Positions 37,998 through 48,324 are shown, numbered from the stretch's first letter. The stretch is 64,000 nt of DNA from Planctomycetota bacterium (GCA_026991575.1 JALXBF010000116.1:1-64000), one strand, 5' to 3'. Notes: generated by a model from the letters alone, not told the origin. Numbers and translations: made by a program.

Positions 37998-40900
37998 ATG
38001 GGAAAGCGAGCCGGTCGCAAGAGTCGACTGAACCGGTTTGAAGCCCTCGAAGAACGCGTTCTGCTCTCGCTGTTGTTCACCGGTGACCAGGCGTTGGCAC
38101 GACTCGGCTGGTCCACGTCTTCGGTGGGCAACGTGCTGGACGACCGGGCCAGGGATCTGGAGGGGCAGGAGCTTCTGATCGGTGAGCCATTTCGCGACGA
38201 GCCCGGACGTATCGATAGCGGGGCGGTCTACTTGATCTTCGGCGGTGAGCACCTTGGCACCGACGATCAACAGGGGGCTTTTAACCCACGCAGTGACCAG
38301 GCCGCCGTTGAGATTGAAGAGGTGCTGCTGGCCGCCAACGGCATCCGGTTCATCGGTGCAACCGCTGGCGAGTGGGCCGGCTACAGTGTCGCGTCGGTCG
38401 GAAACGTCATCGGCGGTCCGGGCGATGATATTCTGATCGGTGCCCCCGGTGCCGACTGGACGAGCGGTCTGCCCGGCCGCGTCTACCTGATCGGGGACGA
38501 CCTCATCGAAACCGTTTACCGCCGCGCCGTCGCAATCCTGGCAGCCGGCGACGACCTGGAACTCGATGACGTCACCATCGACCTTAGCACCCTCGACCCC
38601 GCCACCTGGAACCCAGCCAATGGCTCGTTCGTCATCTTCGAAGGCGCTAACGCCAACGATCGCGTCGGCTTTGCCGTCGCAGGTATTGGCGACCGGTTCT
38701 TCGTCATCGGCGCTCCGGGCTACGAGCAGGAGGGCGAAGCGGCGCAAACGAACCGTGGCGCCGTCTATGTGATCCACCCGCGGGAGTATCTGTACGAAAA
38801 CCAACTCATCCGGCTCACCCAGAGCGAACTCGTCAACACTGGACGGGGCAATATCTTGATTGGCCCAGAACCGGGTGCCTATTTTGGTAGCAGCGTGTCG
38901 GGCATCGGCGACCCAATCGTCAATTCCGGCGGGACACCCTTCAGTGTAGACGGGGAGCCCGAGCCAGATTTTCTCATCGGCGCCCCGCACGTGACGCTGG
39001 ACCGCTACTACCGCCGAGTTATTCCGCTCCTGGGTAGCGGTCGCGGTACGGTGTACGTGGTACCCGGTGTGTATACCGCGGATCAGGCCATCTCGGACGT
39101 GTTCGATTTCTCCGACCCGGGAACGCTTCAAACCCTCGGTGTCGTTCCCGTGCGGCGGCCAGCAGGGGTCGATTACCTGGGAGCCAATGTGAGCCAAGCA
39201 GGGGACCTCGACGTCGACGGCCTGCCTGACTTCATGTTCTCCGCCCCTGCGGTCGACGGCGGAGCGGGTCGGGTTTACGTCGTGTTCGGTCGGGAGTTCG
39301 GCGACACTTTTGTGGCCGGTCCTCAGGCCACGCCGATCAACCCGGACTCTTTCCCAGGTCGCATCGGCCTCACGCTCAATGGCGCGTCGCCCGGTGAGAA
39401 TGCAGGGGTCGGCCTCAGTGGCGGTATCAACGCCGGTGATCCGAACATCCGTCGACGTGGCGACGATATCTTCATCGGGGCACCGTTTGCAGACATAGCT
39501 CGCCCGGGACAGCCAGCCCTGATCGAAGCCGGTCGGACGTACGCTATCTTGGGCACGCCAGATTTCCAGGACCGCTCCGGTGATGTCATCAACCTTGTCG
39601 ACCTGCTCAGCGAATCTGAGGAAGGCGTGGTCCTGAGCGGGCGAATGACCGACCAATGGTTCGGCTTCTCGATAGCCGCTCTCGGCAACGTCTACGATTT
39701 TCCCGGTATCCCGACCCTGGATTTCATCGTCGGCGCTCCGGAAGCAACAACCGTGCGGAACAACGCGCCGATCACGGACGCAGGCGAGGCAGAACTGTTC
39801 TTCGGCATCCCAGGCCTTCTGCCCCTGCTGCCTTTCCGACGCGGCCTTGCGCCCGGGGCTGGTACGGTCTGGCAACCAGACCCGGCCCTGCCCACCGTCA
39901 TCTTTGCAAACGGCTTTGCCAGCATGCGCATGCTGTCGACGCTAACCGGTAAGATCGAAGCCGATCAGACCGGTCTCTTCGGCGACGATCTTTTCGTCAT
40001 CTCGCGCGGCTTACCCCAGCAGACCGACGGCATCCTGCCGCCGATTGGACCGGACGTCATCGGCACGGTATATCGCGTCGATCCGTACGGAACGCTGGCC
40101 ACTACCGTCGGTACCATCAGTGCTGCTGACAACCGCCGTGTCTTCGGTATCGTGCCCGGAACCGAGGCCGGTGTCGACGAGGACCTGTACCCATACCAGT
40201 TCGACATCGCCTTCGATATCAACGGCCGTTACAACCGGCTCTTCGGCGAACCGGTCATGTTTGTCAGCGTGGCAGATCGAGATGCCACCGGCTCGTTTAA
40301 CCCGCAGAATGCCATCTACGCTTTCACCCCCTCGGGCAAGCGGTACCTGTTCGCCTACTCGGCACGTGATGCCGACGGTGACGGTCGGCTCGACAACGTC
40401 CCGGCAGCAATCGCCGTAGCGAACGATCCATCGTTCGGTCAAGACCTGTACGTTATGGACGGCGTAGACGACGACTTCTACCCGGCTCCCGAGCCTGGTC
40501 AGCCTGTTCCCGACGAAGACGGTAACGTGCTGTACCGGGTCAGCCCCGAAACAACCTACCCGGTTAACCTCGACGCAACCGCCGTCCTACACCCGCGCAC
40601 CGAGATCACTCTGCCGGAACTATTCGCACCGCCCAACGACGAAGACATCCTCCCGCTGGCCAATCCGCGCGACATGGACGTGCGCGCCATGGTTTTCGAC
40701 CCCAACGCCAACCTGATCCAAGGGGGCCAGTACGGTACGCCGGCTTACCGATTCTATGGCGGGCTGTTCGTAGCCAGCAGCGATGTCCGTGGTGGTGAAA
40801 ACGGGCTGACCCGCATTCTCCACTACCCAACCTTGTCCACTCCCCCGGTGGACCTGATCGGACCGCGGTCAATCCTTGAGAACCCGAACATCACCGGCAT

Positions 40901-43900
40901 CAACGCGCCGCCGATGCTAATCGGCGACATGGCATTTGATCGCGTCGGATTCTTTGGCGGCGGGCTCTTCGTGACCGACTACCAGAGCAAAGCCGTCTAT
41001 CAGATCCAGATCGATCCGAGGACCGGTAACGTCATTCAGCGGCTGTTTGCCGTTGGCTTCAACGTCCCAGACCCGGACCCTGACGTCGACGAGACCCCGA
41101 CAGAGGCAATCGCCGAGGCGCTTGCGACGCCGTTTTCGATCACCTTCTCCCGCGACGGGCAGGTCGTATTTGTTTCCGACGCTGACGGGATCTGGGCCTT
41201 CTACGCCAACACGCTTGCCCATTCCCCTGCAGGCGCCATTGTCGGGCTCACCGACGTGCGGGAAGCACGCATGCCTTACGACGGCGCTGGCTTCGGCGCA
41301 GCTGTCATTGATTCTGGCGTCGACGGCGATCACCTCGGTTTCATGGGCACGGTAACCCCTGGTTTCGACCCGGTCAGCACCGCACCGGGCAATGTCGACC
41401 CGGACGGCCACGGCACCGCCGTCGCCGGCATCATCCACCAGATCGTGCCCGAGGCCGTCATCGTGCCGGCGAAATTGCCAGGCATTGTCCGCGACGCGGA
41501 GAGCCTGTACCAAGCCGTTCGCTGGGTACGTCAGAACCCGTTCACGGACGACCCCCGCACGTTGCGGCGAGAACGATACCCAATTGTCGCGGTCAATATG
41601 TCCCTCGGACTGCGAGCACCGGATGATCCGGACACCAACGTCGACAGCGATCTCGATGCCGTGCGGTTGAACAAGACCGAAGCGATCCCCCTGAAGTACG
41701 AATTCCGCCGCTACTACAAAGCCCACCGGTATGGCATCGTGCCCGTGGCCGCAGCCGGCAACGAGGGTATGCAGTGGAACGGCGATGACGGTAGCAGTGT
41801 GCCTGCCGTGCTGAACGAGGTCGTCGAGGTCATCGCGTCGTACCCGTACGGACCTGTGCCCCCGGGGACGCCTCCCCCGATAACCTCCGACCTGATCGTG
41901 CGCTGCGAGCTCGAGCTCGGTGACCTGATCGCGTTTCCCGGGAAGATTACTGCCTTCTCGAGCCGGAACGTGGTCAGCGACTTTGCGGCACCAGGGACCT
42001 GCGTCAACACGTTCGGTCGGTCGCTGCTGGGGCTGGAAGGCGGGTCAGCCAACGACTACTTCGGCATGGCCCCCATCTATCCGTTTTTCAACGGTACGTC
42101 CGCCGCGACTCCGTTTGTTACCGGAGCCTTCGTGTTCGGTTATGACGTTGTAGACACGTGGGCCAAGCTGCGGCGCCGCGGCGGTCGACTGTCCTGGCGC
42201 GACCAACAGCTGGGAGAACTCTTCGAATACCTGGTGCGTCCGTTTGCCTCCGCGATCCGGCCCGAAGACGTGCGGATCGAGATTCCCCGTGCGGCCATCC
42301 CGCGATTTGAGGCCTACCTGAACCCTCACGGCATCAACTCGCTGCTTCAGTGGACCGCCGTACCGCGTGAGGATGTCAACATCGGGGAGAGCTACGAGCA
42401 GCCTACCGGCTCGGATGACCTCATCCAACAGCGCCGGCTCCTGTTCAGTGACCGGTATCGCACCTATTCGCACCTCAACATCGCTCAACTCGCTTACGCC
42501 GTCGAAGGCAGTGTGGCGTTCCGGTACTTTGACCTCAGGCGTGACCAGTGGGAGTTGCTGCTGCGGGCAGCCGGCACGCCGGGACGTTTGACGCTGGATG
42601 ACATCGATGCCTTTGTCGCCGACCCGGTCAACGATCCCACCGCCCGGGCTATGGCGGCCCTGCTTGGCAGCGCGAAACGCGTCGCCGGGATCAACCGGTT
42701 CCGCTTCTATGACCTGGTTGCGGACGGGCGGCCGGATGATGCGATCGGGCGACGCCAACTGAAACGGATCATCCGCAACCTGCTGCCCGGCCCGACGGCG
42801 TTCCCGATCACGAACCGGTGGAAGGCGGCGCGGAAGGGTTATGCCATCGACCGGACAGCATTGCGGAACTATCACGACCTGATCTACTTGAGACGCGACG
42901 CCATGGTCTGGGACCGACTGCCCCCGGCCTGGCGGGACAAGTCTCCGGCCCAGCTGTCCCGAGGAGTTCGTCGGTTGAGCCTGATCGAGTTCCTGCCAGT
43001 CGAGCCGCAAGAGGGCCCTGGGACAGGCGTCACGGATGCCTACGAGCTGCGTGACGACACGGGAAACGCCGTCGGACAACAACTCAGCGAAGCCATCCTT
43101 GTCCAGCCGGGGCGTGATTCCGTCGCCCAGGCCTCAACCACTCAGGGTATGGTTGTGGTCGGGGTGCGGCCGGCGATGGGCCAGTCCGTCGAACTGCGTG
43201 TGTTCCGCAAGACGGCGGATGGTCAGTGGCAGCTCGTGGAACGCGATGTGAGCCCGCTGGCGGAAGCTGCCGTTGGTGAGCTGCTGGTCGGCGAGGTCGA
43301 CGCACAGCTGCGCGTCTACGGACTCACGGCCGATGGTAAGCTGGCCATCCACGTTGTAGGCCAACCCGGCTGGTTAACGGTGGAGCCGGCGTTCCCTGCG
43401 GGCCACGACGGCGGGCTGCGTACGCTTGGTAGCCTGTTTGTGCAGCCGGGCGCGCCGGACGCCGTCCTGCTTACGGCTACCGACCGCCTCGGCCATGTCG
43501 TGGAGTTGAGCGTCTTGGGCGAAGCATGGAGCGTGCAACACGTCGGCCCTGGCGGCAGCATTGCGTCGTTGCTTGGCCGGGAGCCGGTTCCGCTTCGTCG
43601 GGAGGACGGGTCCGAGGTGGGCGGCGGCAAGCTGCTGTACGTCGTCGACCGTCATGGCCGCTTGCGTGAGCTGCGCTACCGGCCGACCCAAGGCTGGTCT
43701 GCTGATGTGCTGCGTGATCGGCAGGGGCGCGCGGTCGTTGTCGATGGCGTCCTGGCTGCCTATGAGCTGACCAACAGCCGTGGCCGCAAAGAACGTCACC
43801 TGCTTGCACGCGGCAAGAACGGCGAACTGGTCCACCTGCGTCGGCGGGCGGGCTACTGGCAGATCGTCCGACCTCGATTGCCGGATGGCCATCGGAAGAT

Positions 43901-44168
43901 CTCCGGCGAGCTGTCGGTGCACGTGCAACCGGGCACAGGCCGGTTTGATACGGTGGTTCAGGACGTTCATGGGGATCTGATCGTGCTGCGCTGGAACGGC
44001 CGCCGGTGGCAGAGCGCGGTTCGTACCCCGCTGAAAGTAACAGGCGATCTGGTCGGGCATGGGACGCGTCGCAGGTTAGTGGCCGAGGCGGTCGACCAGA
44101 TCCTAGCAGAGCTGAGGCTGGTGGCAGACCAGCCTGTGCCGGATGTGATTGTGGAGAACCTCCTGTAA
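37998..44168 (+). CDS. giant secreted protein with integrin-like repeats and an embedded subtilisin domain
   Basis: 2,056 residues. The N-terminus (RKSRLNRFEALEERVLLSLL) matches the LEPR-XLL-type motif found at the start of giant secreted planctomycete proteins. Residues of about 25-650 carry repeated FG-GAP/integrin-alpha-like units (SVASVGNVIGG, DDILIGAPGADW, DFLIGAPHV, DIFIGAPFAD). A peptidase S8 domain lies at about 1100-1375 with Asp1105 (VIDSGVDGDH), His1138 (DGHGTAVAGI) and Ser1368 (NGTSAATPFVTGAF) all intact, plus the VPVAAAGNEG loop. The C-terminal ~350 residues contain propeller-like units (DRHGRLRELRYRPTQGW, KNGELVHLRRRAGYW, HGDLIVLRWNGRRW). AGAGGT precedes the ATG. Probably a cell-surface or exported protease. 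The gene at 44200 encodes a shorter relative. Confidence 0.88.
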   Translation: MGKRAGRKSRLNRFEALEERVLLSLLFTGDQALARLGWSTSSVGNVLDDRARDLEGQELLIGEPFRDEPGRIDSGAVYLIFGGEHLGTDDQQGAFNPRSDQAAVEIEEVLLAANGIRFIGATAGEWAGYSVASVGNVIGGPGDDILIGAPGADWTSGLPGRVYLIGDDLIETVYRRAVAILAAGDDLELDDVTIDLSTLDPATWNPANGSFVIFEGANANDRVGFAVAGIGDRFFVIGAPGYEQEGEAAQTNRGAVYVIHPREYLYENQLIRLTQSELVNTGRGNILIGPEPGAYFGSSVSGIGDPIVNSGGTPFSVDGEPEPDFLIGAPHVTLDRYYRRVIPLLGSGRGTVYVVPGVYTADQAISDVFDFSDPGTLQTLGVVPVRRPAGVDYLGANVSQAGDLDVDGLPDFMFSAPAVDGGAGRVYVVFGREFGDTFVAGPQATPINPDSFPGRIGLTLNGASPGENAGVGLSGGINAGDPNIRRRGDDIFIGAPFADIARPGQPALIEAGRTYAILGTPDFQDRSGDVINLVDLLSESEEGVVLSGRMTDQWFGFSIAALGNVYDFPGIPTLDFIVGAPEATTVRNNAPITDAGEAELFFGIPGLLPLLPFRRGLAPGAGTVWQPDPALPTVIFANGFASMRMLSTLTGKIEADQTGLFGDDLFVISRGLPQQTDGILPPIGPDVIGTVYRVDPYGTLATTVGTISAADNRRVFGIVPGTEAGVDEDLYPYQFDIAFDINGRYNRLFGEPVMFVSVADRDATGSFNPQNAIYAFTPSGKRYLFAYSARDADGDGRLDNVPAAIAVANDPSFGQDLYVMDGVDDDFYPAPEPGQPVPDEDGNVLYRVSPETTYPVNLDATAVLHPRTEITLPELFAPPNDEDILPLANPRDMDVRAMVFDPNANLIQGGQYGTPAYRFYGGLFVASSDVRGGENGLTRILHYPTLSTPPVDLIGPRSILENPNITGINAPPMLIGDMAFDRVGFFGGGLFVTDYQSKAVYQIQIDPRTGNVIQRLFAVGFNVPDPDPDVDETPTEAIAEALATPFSITFSRDGQVVFVSDADGIWAFYANTLAHSPAGAIVGLTDVREARMPYDGAGFGAAVIDSGVDGDHLGFMGTVTPGFDPVSTAPGNVDPDGHGTAVAGIIHQIVPEAVIVPAKLPGIVRDAESLYQAVRWVRQNPFTDDPRTLRRERYPIVAVNMSLGLRAPDDPDTNVDSDLDAVRLNKTEAIPLKYEFRRYYKAHRYGIVPVAAAGNEGMQWNGDDGSSVPAVLNEVVEVIASYPYGPVPPGTPPPITSDLIVRCELELGDLIAFPGKITAFSSRNVVSDFAAPGTCVNTFGRSLLGLEGGSANDYFGMAPIYPFFNGTSAATPFVTGAFVFGYDVVDTWAKLRRRGGRLSWRDQQLGELFEYLVRPFASAIRPEDVRIEIPRAAIPRFEAYLNPHGINSLLQWTAVPREDVNIGESYEQPTGSDDLIQQRRLLFSDRYRTYSHLNIAQLAYAVEGSVAFRYFDLRRDQWELLLRAAGTPGRLTLDDIDAFVADPVNDPTARAMAALLGSAKRVAGINRFRFYDLVADGRPDDAIGRRQLKRIIRNLLPGPTAFPITNRWKAARKGYAIDRTALRNYHDLIYLRRDAMVWDRLPPAWRDKSPAQLSRGVRRLSLIEFLPVEPQEGPGTGVTDAYELRDDTGNAVGQQLSEAILVQPGRDSVAQASTTQGMVVVGVRPAMGQSVELRVFRKTADGQWQLVERDVSPLAEAAVGELLVGEVDAQLRVYGLTADGKLAIHVVGQPGWLTVEPAFPAGHDGGLRTLGSLFVQPGAPDAVLLTATDRLGHVVELSVLGEAWSVQHVGPGGSIASLLGREPVPLRREDGSEVGGGKLLYVVDRHGRLRELRYRPTQGWSADVLRDRQGRAVVVDGVLAAYELTNSRGRKERHLLARGKNGELVHLRRRAGYWQIVRPRLPDGHRKISGELSVHVQPGTGRFDTVVQDVHGDLIVLRWNGRRWQSAVRTPLKVTGDLVGHGTRRRLVAEAVDQILAELRLVADQPVPDVIVENLL

Positions 44169-44199
44169 GCTTCCTGGGGCCACCCGGAGTGGGAAGCGA

Positions 44200-47100
44200 A
44201 TGCCAGCAACGCGGAACAAGAGAGGTCCGACCAGGTTGTCGGTCGATCTTCTGGAGCGGCGTGAGCTGCTGAGCACGGTGATCACGGGCGTGCACGAGGA
44301 GGGCGCCTTGGGAGCCGTGGTACGCCCGTTCGGCGAGCTTGCTGGCGGTAACGTGGAGACCGGCGGCGGCAATGAGTTCCTGATCACCGCTCCGTTTGCC
44401 AGCCCGGAAGGTAGAGAGCGCGCAGGCGCGGTGTACGTGGTCTTTGGCGGCCCGCACTTGACGGAAGGACGTCGCCAAGGATGCGAGCGGCCGACGGCGG
44501 AACAACTCTGCCAGGGAATCGAAGAGTTGCTGGGTAAGGCGCAGGCGTTGCGGATCATCGGCGCCGCCCCGGGTGATCGACTCGGCTTTAGCGTCGCGGC
44601 TGTCGGCGATGTGATCGGTAACTCCGCACCCGACCTGCTCGTCGGCGCCCCTTTCGCTGAACTGAGCTGGCCTACTCCCGAGCCGGCCGACACAGACCGG
44701 GGGATCGTCTACCTGATCGGTGGCGATCTGCTGCAGTCGGCCTGGCTCCGGGCTCAGGCTGAGTACCAGCGGCTGCGAGCAGAGGCGGTCGCCACGGGCC
44801 GTGATCCGGAGCGTGTACGGGTGCCGATCGAGCTGGTAACAATCGACCTGGCTGATCTGGACCCGACAGCAACTACTCAACCCGGATCCTGGCTTGCCTA
44901 TGTTGGCGCTGCACCGGGTGACCATGCCGGTTTCTCCGTGGCTGGCCTGGGCAACGGGGCGCTGATCATCGGAGCCCCGCGCGCCGAGCCGGCGCTTGAA
45001 CCCCCTACCGCCAACACCGGCGCGGCGTACGTGGTTCGCGGTGACGAGCGTCCCTACGAATTCACGCTCACGAGCCTGGACGAATTGGTTGACGACAATC
45101 GCGGCTCGGTGCTCTTTGGACCGCATCCCGGCGCCCGCTTTGGCTGGAGCGTCAGCGGGATGTTCGAACCGGGGCTGGCCACGGGCGGCACAGCCTTCAG
45201 CATCGACGGCGACGTGCTGCCGGATCTGTTAGTCGGTGCTCCGTTCGCCTTCGCCGATGAGACCGGGCCGGGCAGTCAACCAGGGGCCGCGTACTTCGTG
45301 CCTGGTACGCTGCTGACCGACCCGACCGTGCCCGCGGGAGTCTACCGGTTGGACCAGGTCTCGGACCGCAGCGCGCTCGGTTTGGTCGCGTTTGTCGGCT
45401 CGCAGGACGGCGAACGGTTCGGCCATGTTGTCAGCAGCATAGGCGACTTCGATGCGGATGGCTTGAGCGACTTTGCCATCGGAGCGCCGCTACACGATGT
45501 CCCTGCGCGCCGGGGAATACGCACAGATGCCGGTGCTGTGTACGTCGTGTTTGGCCGGACCATCGCCGACGGCAGCTTGCCGGCCATGGGTGGTCCAGAG
45601 CGGCGGCCGATATCAGCCGCGCTGCTCGCTGCTGCTCACGGTATGGAACTGCTTGGCGCCGAAACCGGCGAGCGAGCTGGCTGGTCGATCGGGCCAGCGC
45701 TTAACGCTCGGGACCCGAGAAGCTTCGTGCAGTCTGCCGGCACGGAGGATTTCCTCATCGGCGCGCCGTTAGCCGACCTTAAGCGGCCCGACGGCCGTCT
45801 GGTGCGCGACGCCGGACGAGTGTATCTGGTCCAGGGCAATCCGGCGTACGCCCAGTTGGCGGGCGCAAGTGTCAGCTTGGCGGTGACCGGTCGTCCGCAG
45901 GGCGAGGCATTTGGCGCCGTCGCACACGGGCGGGCAGAGCGTCAGTTCTTTGGAACGGCGGTCGGTTCGGCCGGTAACGCAGCCGATCCGCCTTTGATCG
46001 GCCGTGGCGTCGACGTGCTGATCGGCGCCCCAGGTAGTGACCGCCCGGTCGGGCCGGGCAGCACGCTGGAAGACACCGGCGAGGTGGTCCTCTCGTTCCT
46101 GCGGCCGCTCATGGGCGACCCGGTCAAGGACGATAATCCGGGCGGCTTTTCCAACCCCGGCCTGTTCGGGCATCAGGCCGTTGTGGCCGGTTACTGGAGC
46201 TGGACGAATCGGACCCCACCCGCTGGCAGCGACGTCTTCTTGCCCCTGGTGGCTGGGGTCATCGGCCCGTTCTCAGCTCCGTATCTGCTCGGCAGCATCA
46301 ACTTTTACCCCGATCCCCCGGTCGCCCTCGTCGACCCTGCCGGCCACCTGCACGTCGTCGAGCGCGCACGCAAACGTGTGGTCGGCACCGATGTAACTGC
46401 AGAAGCGGGCGGTCCGCCGGTCAGTGCAGCCGCGGGCCTGCTCCGTGACCGATCGGGCCGTGCCCGACACGTGTTTGCCGTCAGCGACACCGTAGGCACG
46501 TTCGCCTGGTACCAGCGTGCCCGGCGCGGTTGGCGATTGCGCGAGTTACCGGCGTTCCTGCCTGCGCGGATCGAGGCGGCCCGAGTGGTACGGGCCAAAG
46601 GCGGGTTCGTGGCCGTGATGCAACAGCGGAACGGGCAACTGTTCGCGGTCCGCTACCTGAAGGGCCACGGTTGGCAGAGGCTGCGCGTGCCCCGCGCAGC
46701 AATCGGCCCGGTCCAGGATTTGATGGCTGTCCGGGTGCTTCGCCCTCAGACCTCACGCGCAGCGCTAGAGCTGCTGGTTTCCAGTCGTGCCGGCCAGCTA
46801 GTGCTGGCACGGATTCCGCTATCAGGCGCCAAACCGAAACTGCTGCGCTACGATCTGGCTGACCGCCTGCTGCCCGACACGACCGTAAGCGTCACGCAGT
46901 ACGGTGCGCGGGTGACCATCGCCATGTTGGCTCCGGACGGTTCAATCACGTACGCGCGTGTCGGCCGCGGCGGGCTCCTGTGGGAGGAACTACCTGTTCC
47001 ACAGACCATGGAAGCCAAGCCAAGTGGCGGCGTCGCGATCTATCGGTCTGCTGGCCAGGAGACAGTTTTCTACGTCGATAGGTTTAACCGTGTCGTCGAA

Positions 47101-47358
47101 GCCAAACGCGCCGACAGCGGCTGGAACTTCCAGCTACTGCCGAACTTGCCGCTTGGCTACGGTGTCGGCGCGATCGCAGGCGTGGTGCCCGGCGCCGTGA
47201 GCAGACAACCGGTACTGACGGTATTCGACGACCGAGGCGTACTCGCTCGGTTTACACGCGATCCTGACGGCGACTGGCAGGCTGCGTACGCCGGCGACGA
47301 TAGCTCGCCGCAAACGGCGCTCGATTACCTGATCGAGCTTGGTCTGAAGGCCCGGTGA
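44200..47358 (+). CDS. large secreted FG-GAP/propeller protein, paralog of its neighbour
   Basis: 1,052 residues from ATG 44200 (GGAGTGGGAAG upstream), 31 bases after the subtilase gene. The N-terminus repeats the same motif (LSVDLLERRELLSTV). Residues of about 30-640 hold integrin-alpha-like FG-GAP units closely resembling the neighbour (FGGPHLTEG, IGAAPGDRLGFSVAAVGDVIG, PDLLVGAPFAE, DFAIGAPLHD, VYLVQGNPAY). The last ~340 residues are a beta-propeller-like region (QQRNGQLFAVRYLKGHGW, DRFNRVVEAKRADSGW). The subtilisin domain of the neighbour is absent. The two genes are very likely co-transcribed. An adhesive or surface-layer role is inference. Confidence 0.85.
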   Translation: MPATRNKRGPTRLSVDLLERRELLSTVITGVHEEGALGAVVRPFGELAGGNVETGGGNEFLITAPFASPEGRERAGAVYVVFGGPHLTEGRRQGCERPTAEQLCQGIEELLGKAQALRIIGAAPGDRLGFSVAAVGDVIGNSAPDLLVGAPFAELSWPTPEPADTDRGIVYLIGGDLLQSAWLRAQAEYQRLRAEAVATGRDPERVRVPIELVTIDLADLDPTATTQPGSWLAYVGAAPGDHAGFSVAGLGNGALIIGAPRAEPALEPPTANTGAAYVVRGDERPYEFTLTSLDELVDDNRGSVLFGPHPGARFGWSVSGMFEPGLATGGTAFSIDGDVLPDLLVGAPFAFADETGPGSQPGAAYFVPGTLLTDPTVPAGVYRLDQVSDRSALGLVAFVGSQDGERFGHVVSSIGDFDADGLSDFAIGAPLHDVPARRGIRTDAGAVYVVFGRTIADGSLPAMGGPERRPISAALLAAAHGMELLGAETGERAGWSIGPALNARDPRSFVQSAGTEDFLIGAPLADLKRPDGRLVRDAGRVYLVQGNPAYAQLAGASVSLAVTGRPQGEAFGAVAHGRAERQFFGTAVGSAGNAADPPLIGRGVDVLIGAPGSDRPVGPGSTLEDTGEVVLSFLRPLMGDPVKDDNPGGFSNPGLFGHQAVVAGYWSWTNRTPPAGSDVFLPLVAGVIGPFSAPYLLGSINFYPDPPVALVDPAGHLHVVERARKRVVGTDVTAEAGGPPVSAAAGLLRDRSGRARHVFAVSDTVGTFAWYQRARRGWRLRELPAFLPARIEAARVVRAKGGFVAVMQQRNGQLFAVRYLKGHGWQRLRVPRAAIGPVQDLMAVRVLRPQTSRAALELLVSSRAGQLVLARIPLSGAKPKLLRYDLADRLLPDTTVSVTQYGARVTIAMLAPDGSITYARVGRGGLLWEELPVPQTMEAKPSGGVAIYRSAGQETVFYVDRFNRVVEAKRADSGWNFQLLPNLPLGYGVGAIAGVVPGAVSRQPVLTVFDDRGVLARFTRDPDGDWQAAYAGDDSSPQTALDYLIELGLKAR

Positions 47359-47437
47359 AGGTCCAACCTCGCCGCTGACGAGGTGCCCGCAAGCATGGCA
47401 GTAAATGGCTGAAGGCCGGTGAAGGTCCGAGCTCGCC
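47344..47437. repeat. imperfect direct repeat at the 3' end of the secreted-protein gene
   Basis: CTGAAGGCCCGGTGAAGGTC plus its continuation to CTCGCC (47344-47373) recurs with small changes at 47409-47437. The first copy spans the stop codon of the upstream gene, so the second looks like a duplicated gene end. Confidence 0.6.
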
Positions 47438-47446
47438 CTGGCCCGT

Positions 47447-48076
47447 TCACCGCAACAGCCATGCGGTCGGGTATGCTACCAGAATCGACCCGGCTACCGT
47501 GAACAGCACCGCGGCCAACGACCAGTGAGCTCGATAGCCGAGCTGCCACAGCTGCCGATACGCACGCCGAAGCTCGCAGGCCAACAAGCCCACGGCCGAT
47601 CGATCGCTGACGTAAACGGTGGCCGCATCGAGCGCTTCAAACGGACGGAGCTCTACGAGGAGCTCCGCAGGATGAAGCACCAGCTTGCCTTTCCCGGCAG
47701 CTGGCCGAAGCTGTTGTCCCATGCCGCCGGCAGCCAGTCTGATTGCCTCCTCCAGCGCCTGCGGACTCGTGCAGTAGACAACCACGTAATTACCGCTGCG
47801 GTACACCCACGCGGCCGCCAGTAGCAGGTACAGCAGCCAGGGTAGCGACGGATGCTCGGTGTAGAGGCGGTAAAGAGGGGTCGCCTCCACCAGCAAGCTG
47901 ATGCTACCGGTCACCATCAGGCCGGAAATGGCCAGGGAAAGCAGTAAGCTATCCACTCGGCCGGTAAGAACCACTGGCCTGCCGAGCACGTTGACAAGGC
48001 CCAGCAGGATCAGATAGACGCCTAACGGGATAAGCGACACGACGAGCAGTTGTAGTGTATCGAAAGTGATGAGCAA
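47447..48076 (-). CDS. membrane protein of unknown function
   Basis: 209 residues with about five hydrophobic segments: LLVVSLIPLGVYLILLGLV, SLLLSLAISGLMVTGSISL, SLPWLLYLLLAAAWVY and, at the C-terminus, AAVLFTVAGSILVAYPTAWL. A soluble stretch of about 60 residues sits between (SPQALEEAIRLAAGGMGQQL). I do not recognise a family. The TM-rich layout and the ATG at 48076 support a real gene. It lies 248 bases downstream of the acyltransferase gene on the same strand and converges with the large secreted-protein gene. Confidence 0.65.
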   Translation of the reverse strand: MLITFDTLQLLVVSLIPLGVYLILLGLVNVLGRPVVLTGRVDSLLLSLAISGLMVTGSISLLVEATPLYRLYTEHPSLPWLLYLLLAAAWVYRSGNYVVVYCTSPQALEEAIRLAAGGMGQQLRPAAGKGKLVLHPAELLVELRPFEALDAATVYVSDRSAVGLLACELRRAYRQLWQLGYRAHWSLAAVLFTVAGSILVAYPTAWLLR

Positions 48077-48324
48077 GCCGAACCTCCCGCGCGCATCAGA
48101 AGCGACCTACCTTCAGTTTTCCCCCTCTCCAGATCATAGGCCATTTCGGTAGCACCGACCAAGGGGGCTCGCTGCGTCGTGAACGTCGGTTTCCACGGGT
48201 CTGACGGCAGCTTGGCGGCGTCGCCGCAAGCCTGGCTCGGGACGCACTCTCGGCCGTGGGGGACCTCCGCCGACAGGGCTTTTTTCAGGTGGGCGTCGCC
48301 TGCTCGCTCCGCCAAGGGCGGCCG

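Noticed and set aside
37917..39875. 652-residue open frame on the minus strand opposite the subtilase gene
   Set aside because: It runs antisense to a gene with clear domains, has no recognisable motif and looks like a mirror frame produced by G+C-rich codon use.
43477..45126. 549-residue minus-strand frame across the two giant secreted-protein genes
   Set aside because: It spans the boundary of two real genes and has no features of its own.
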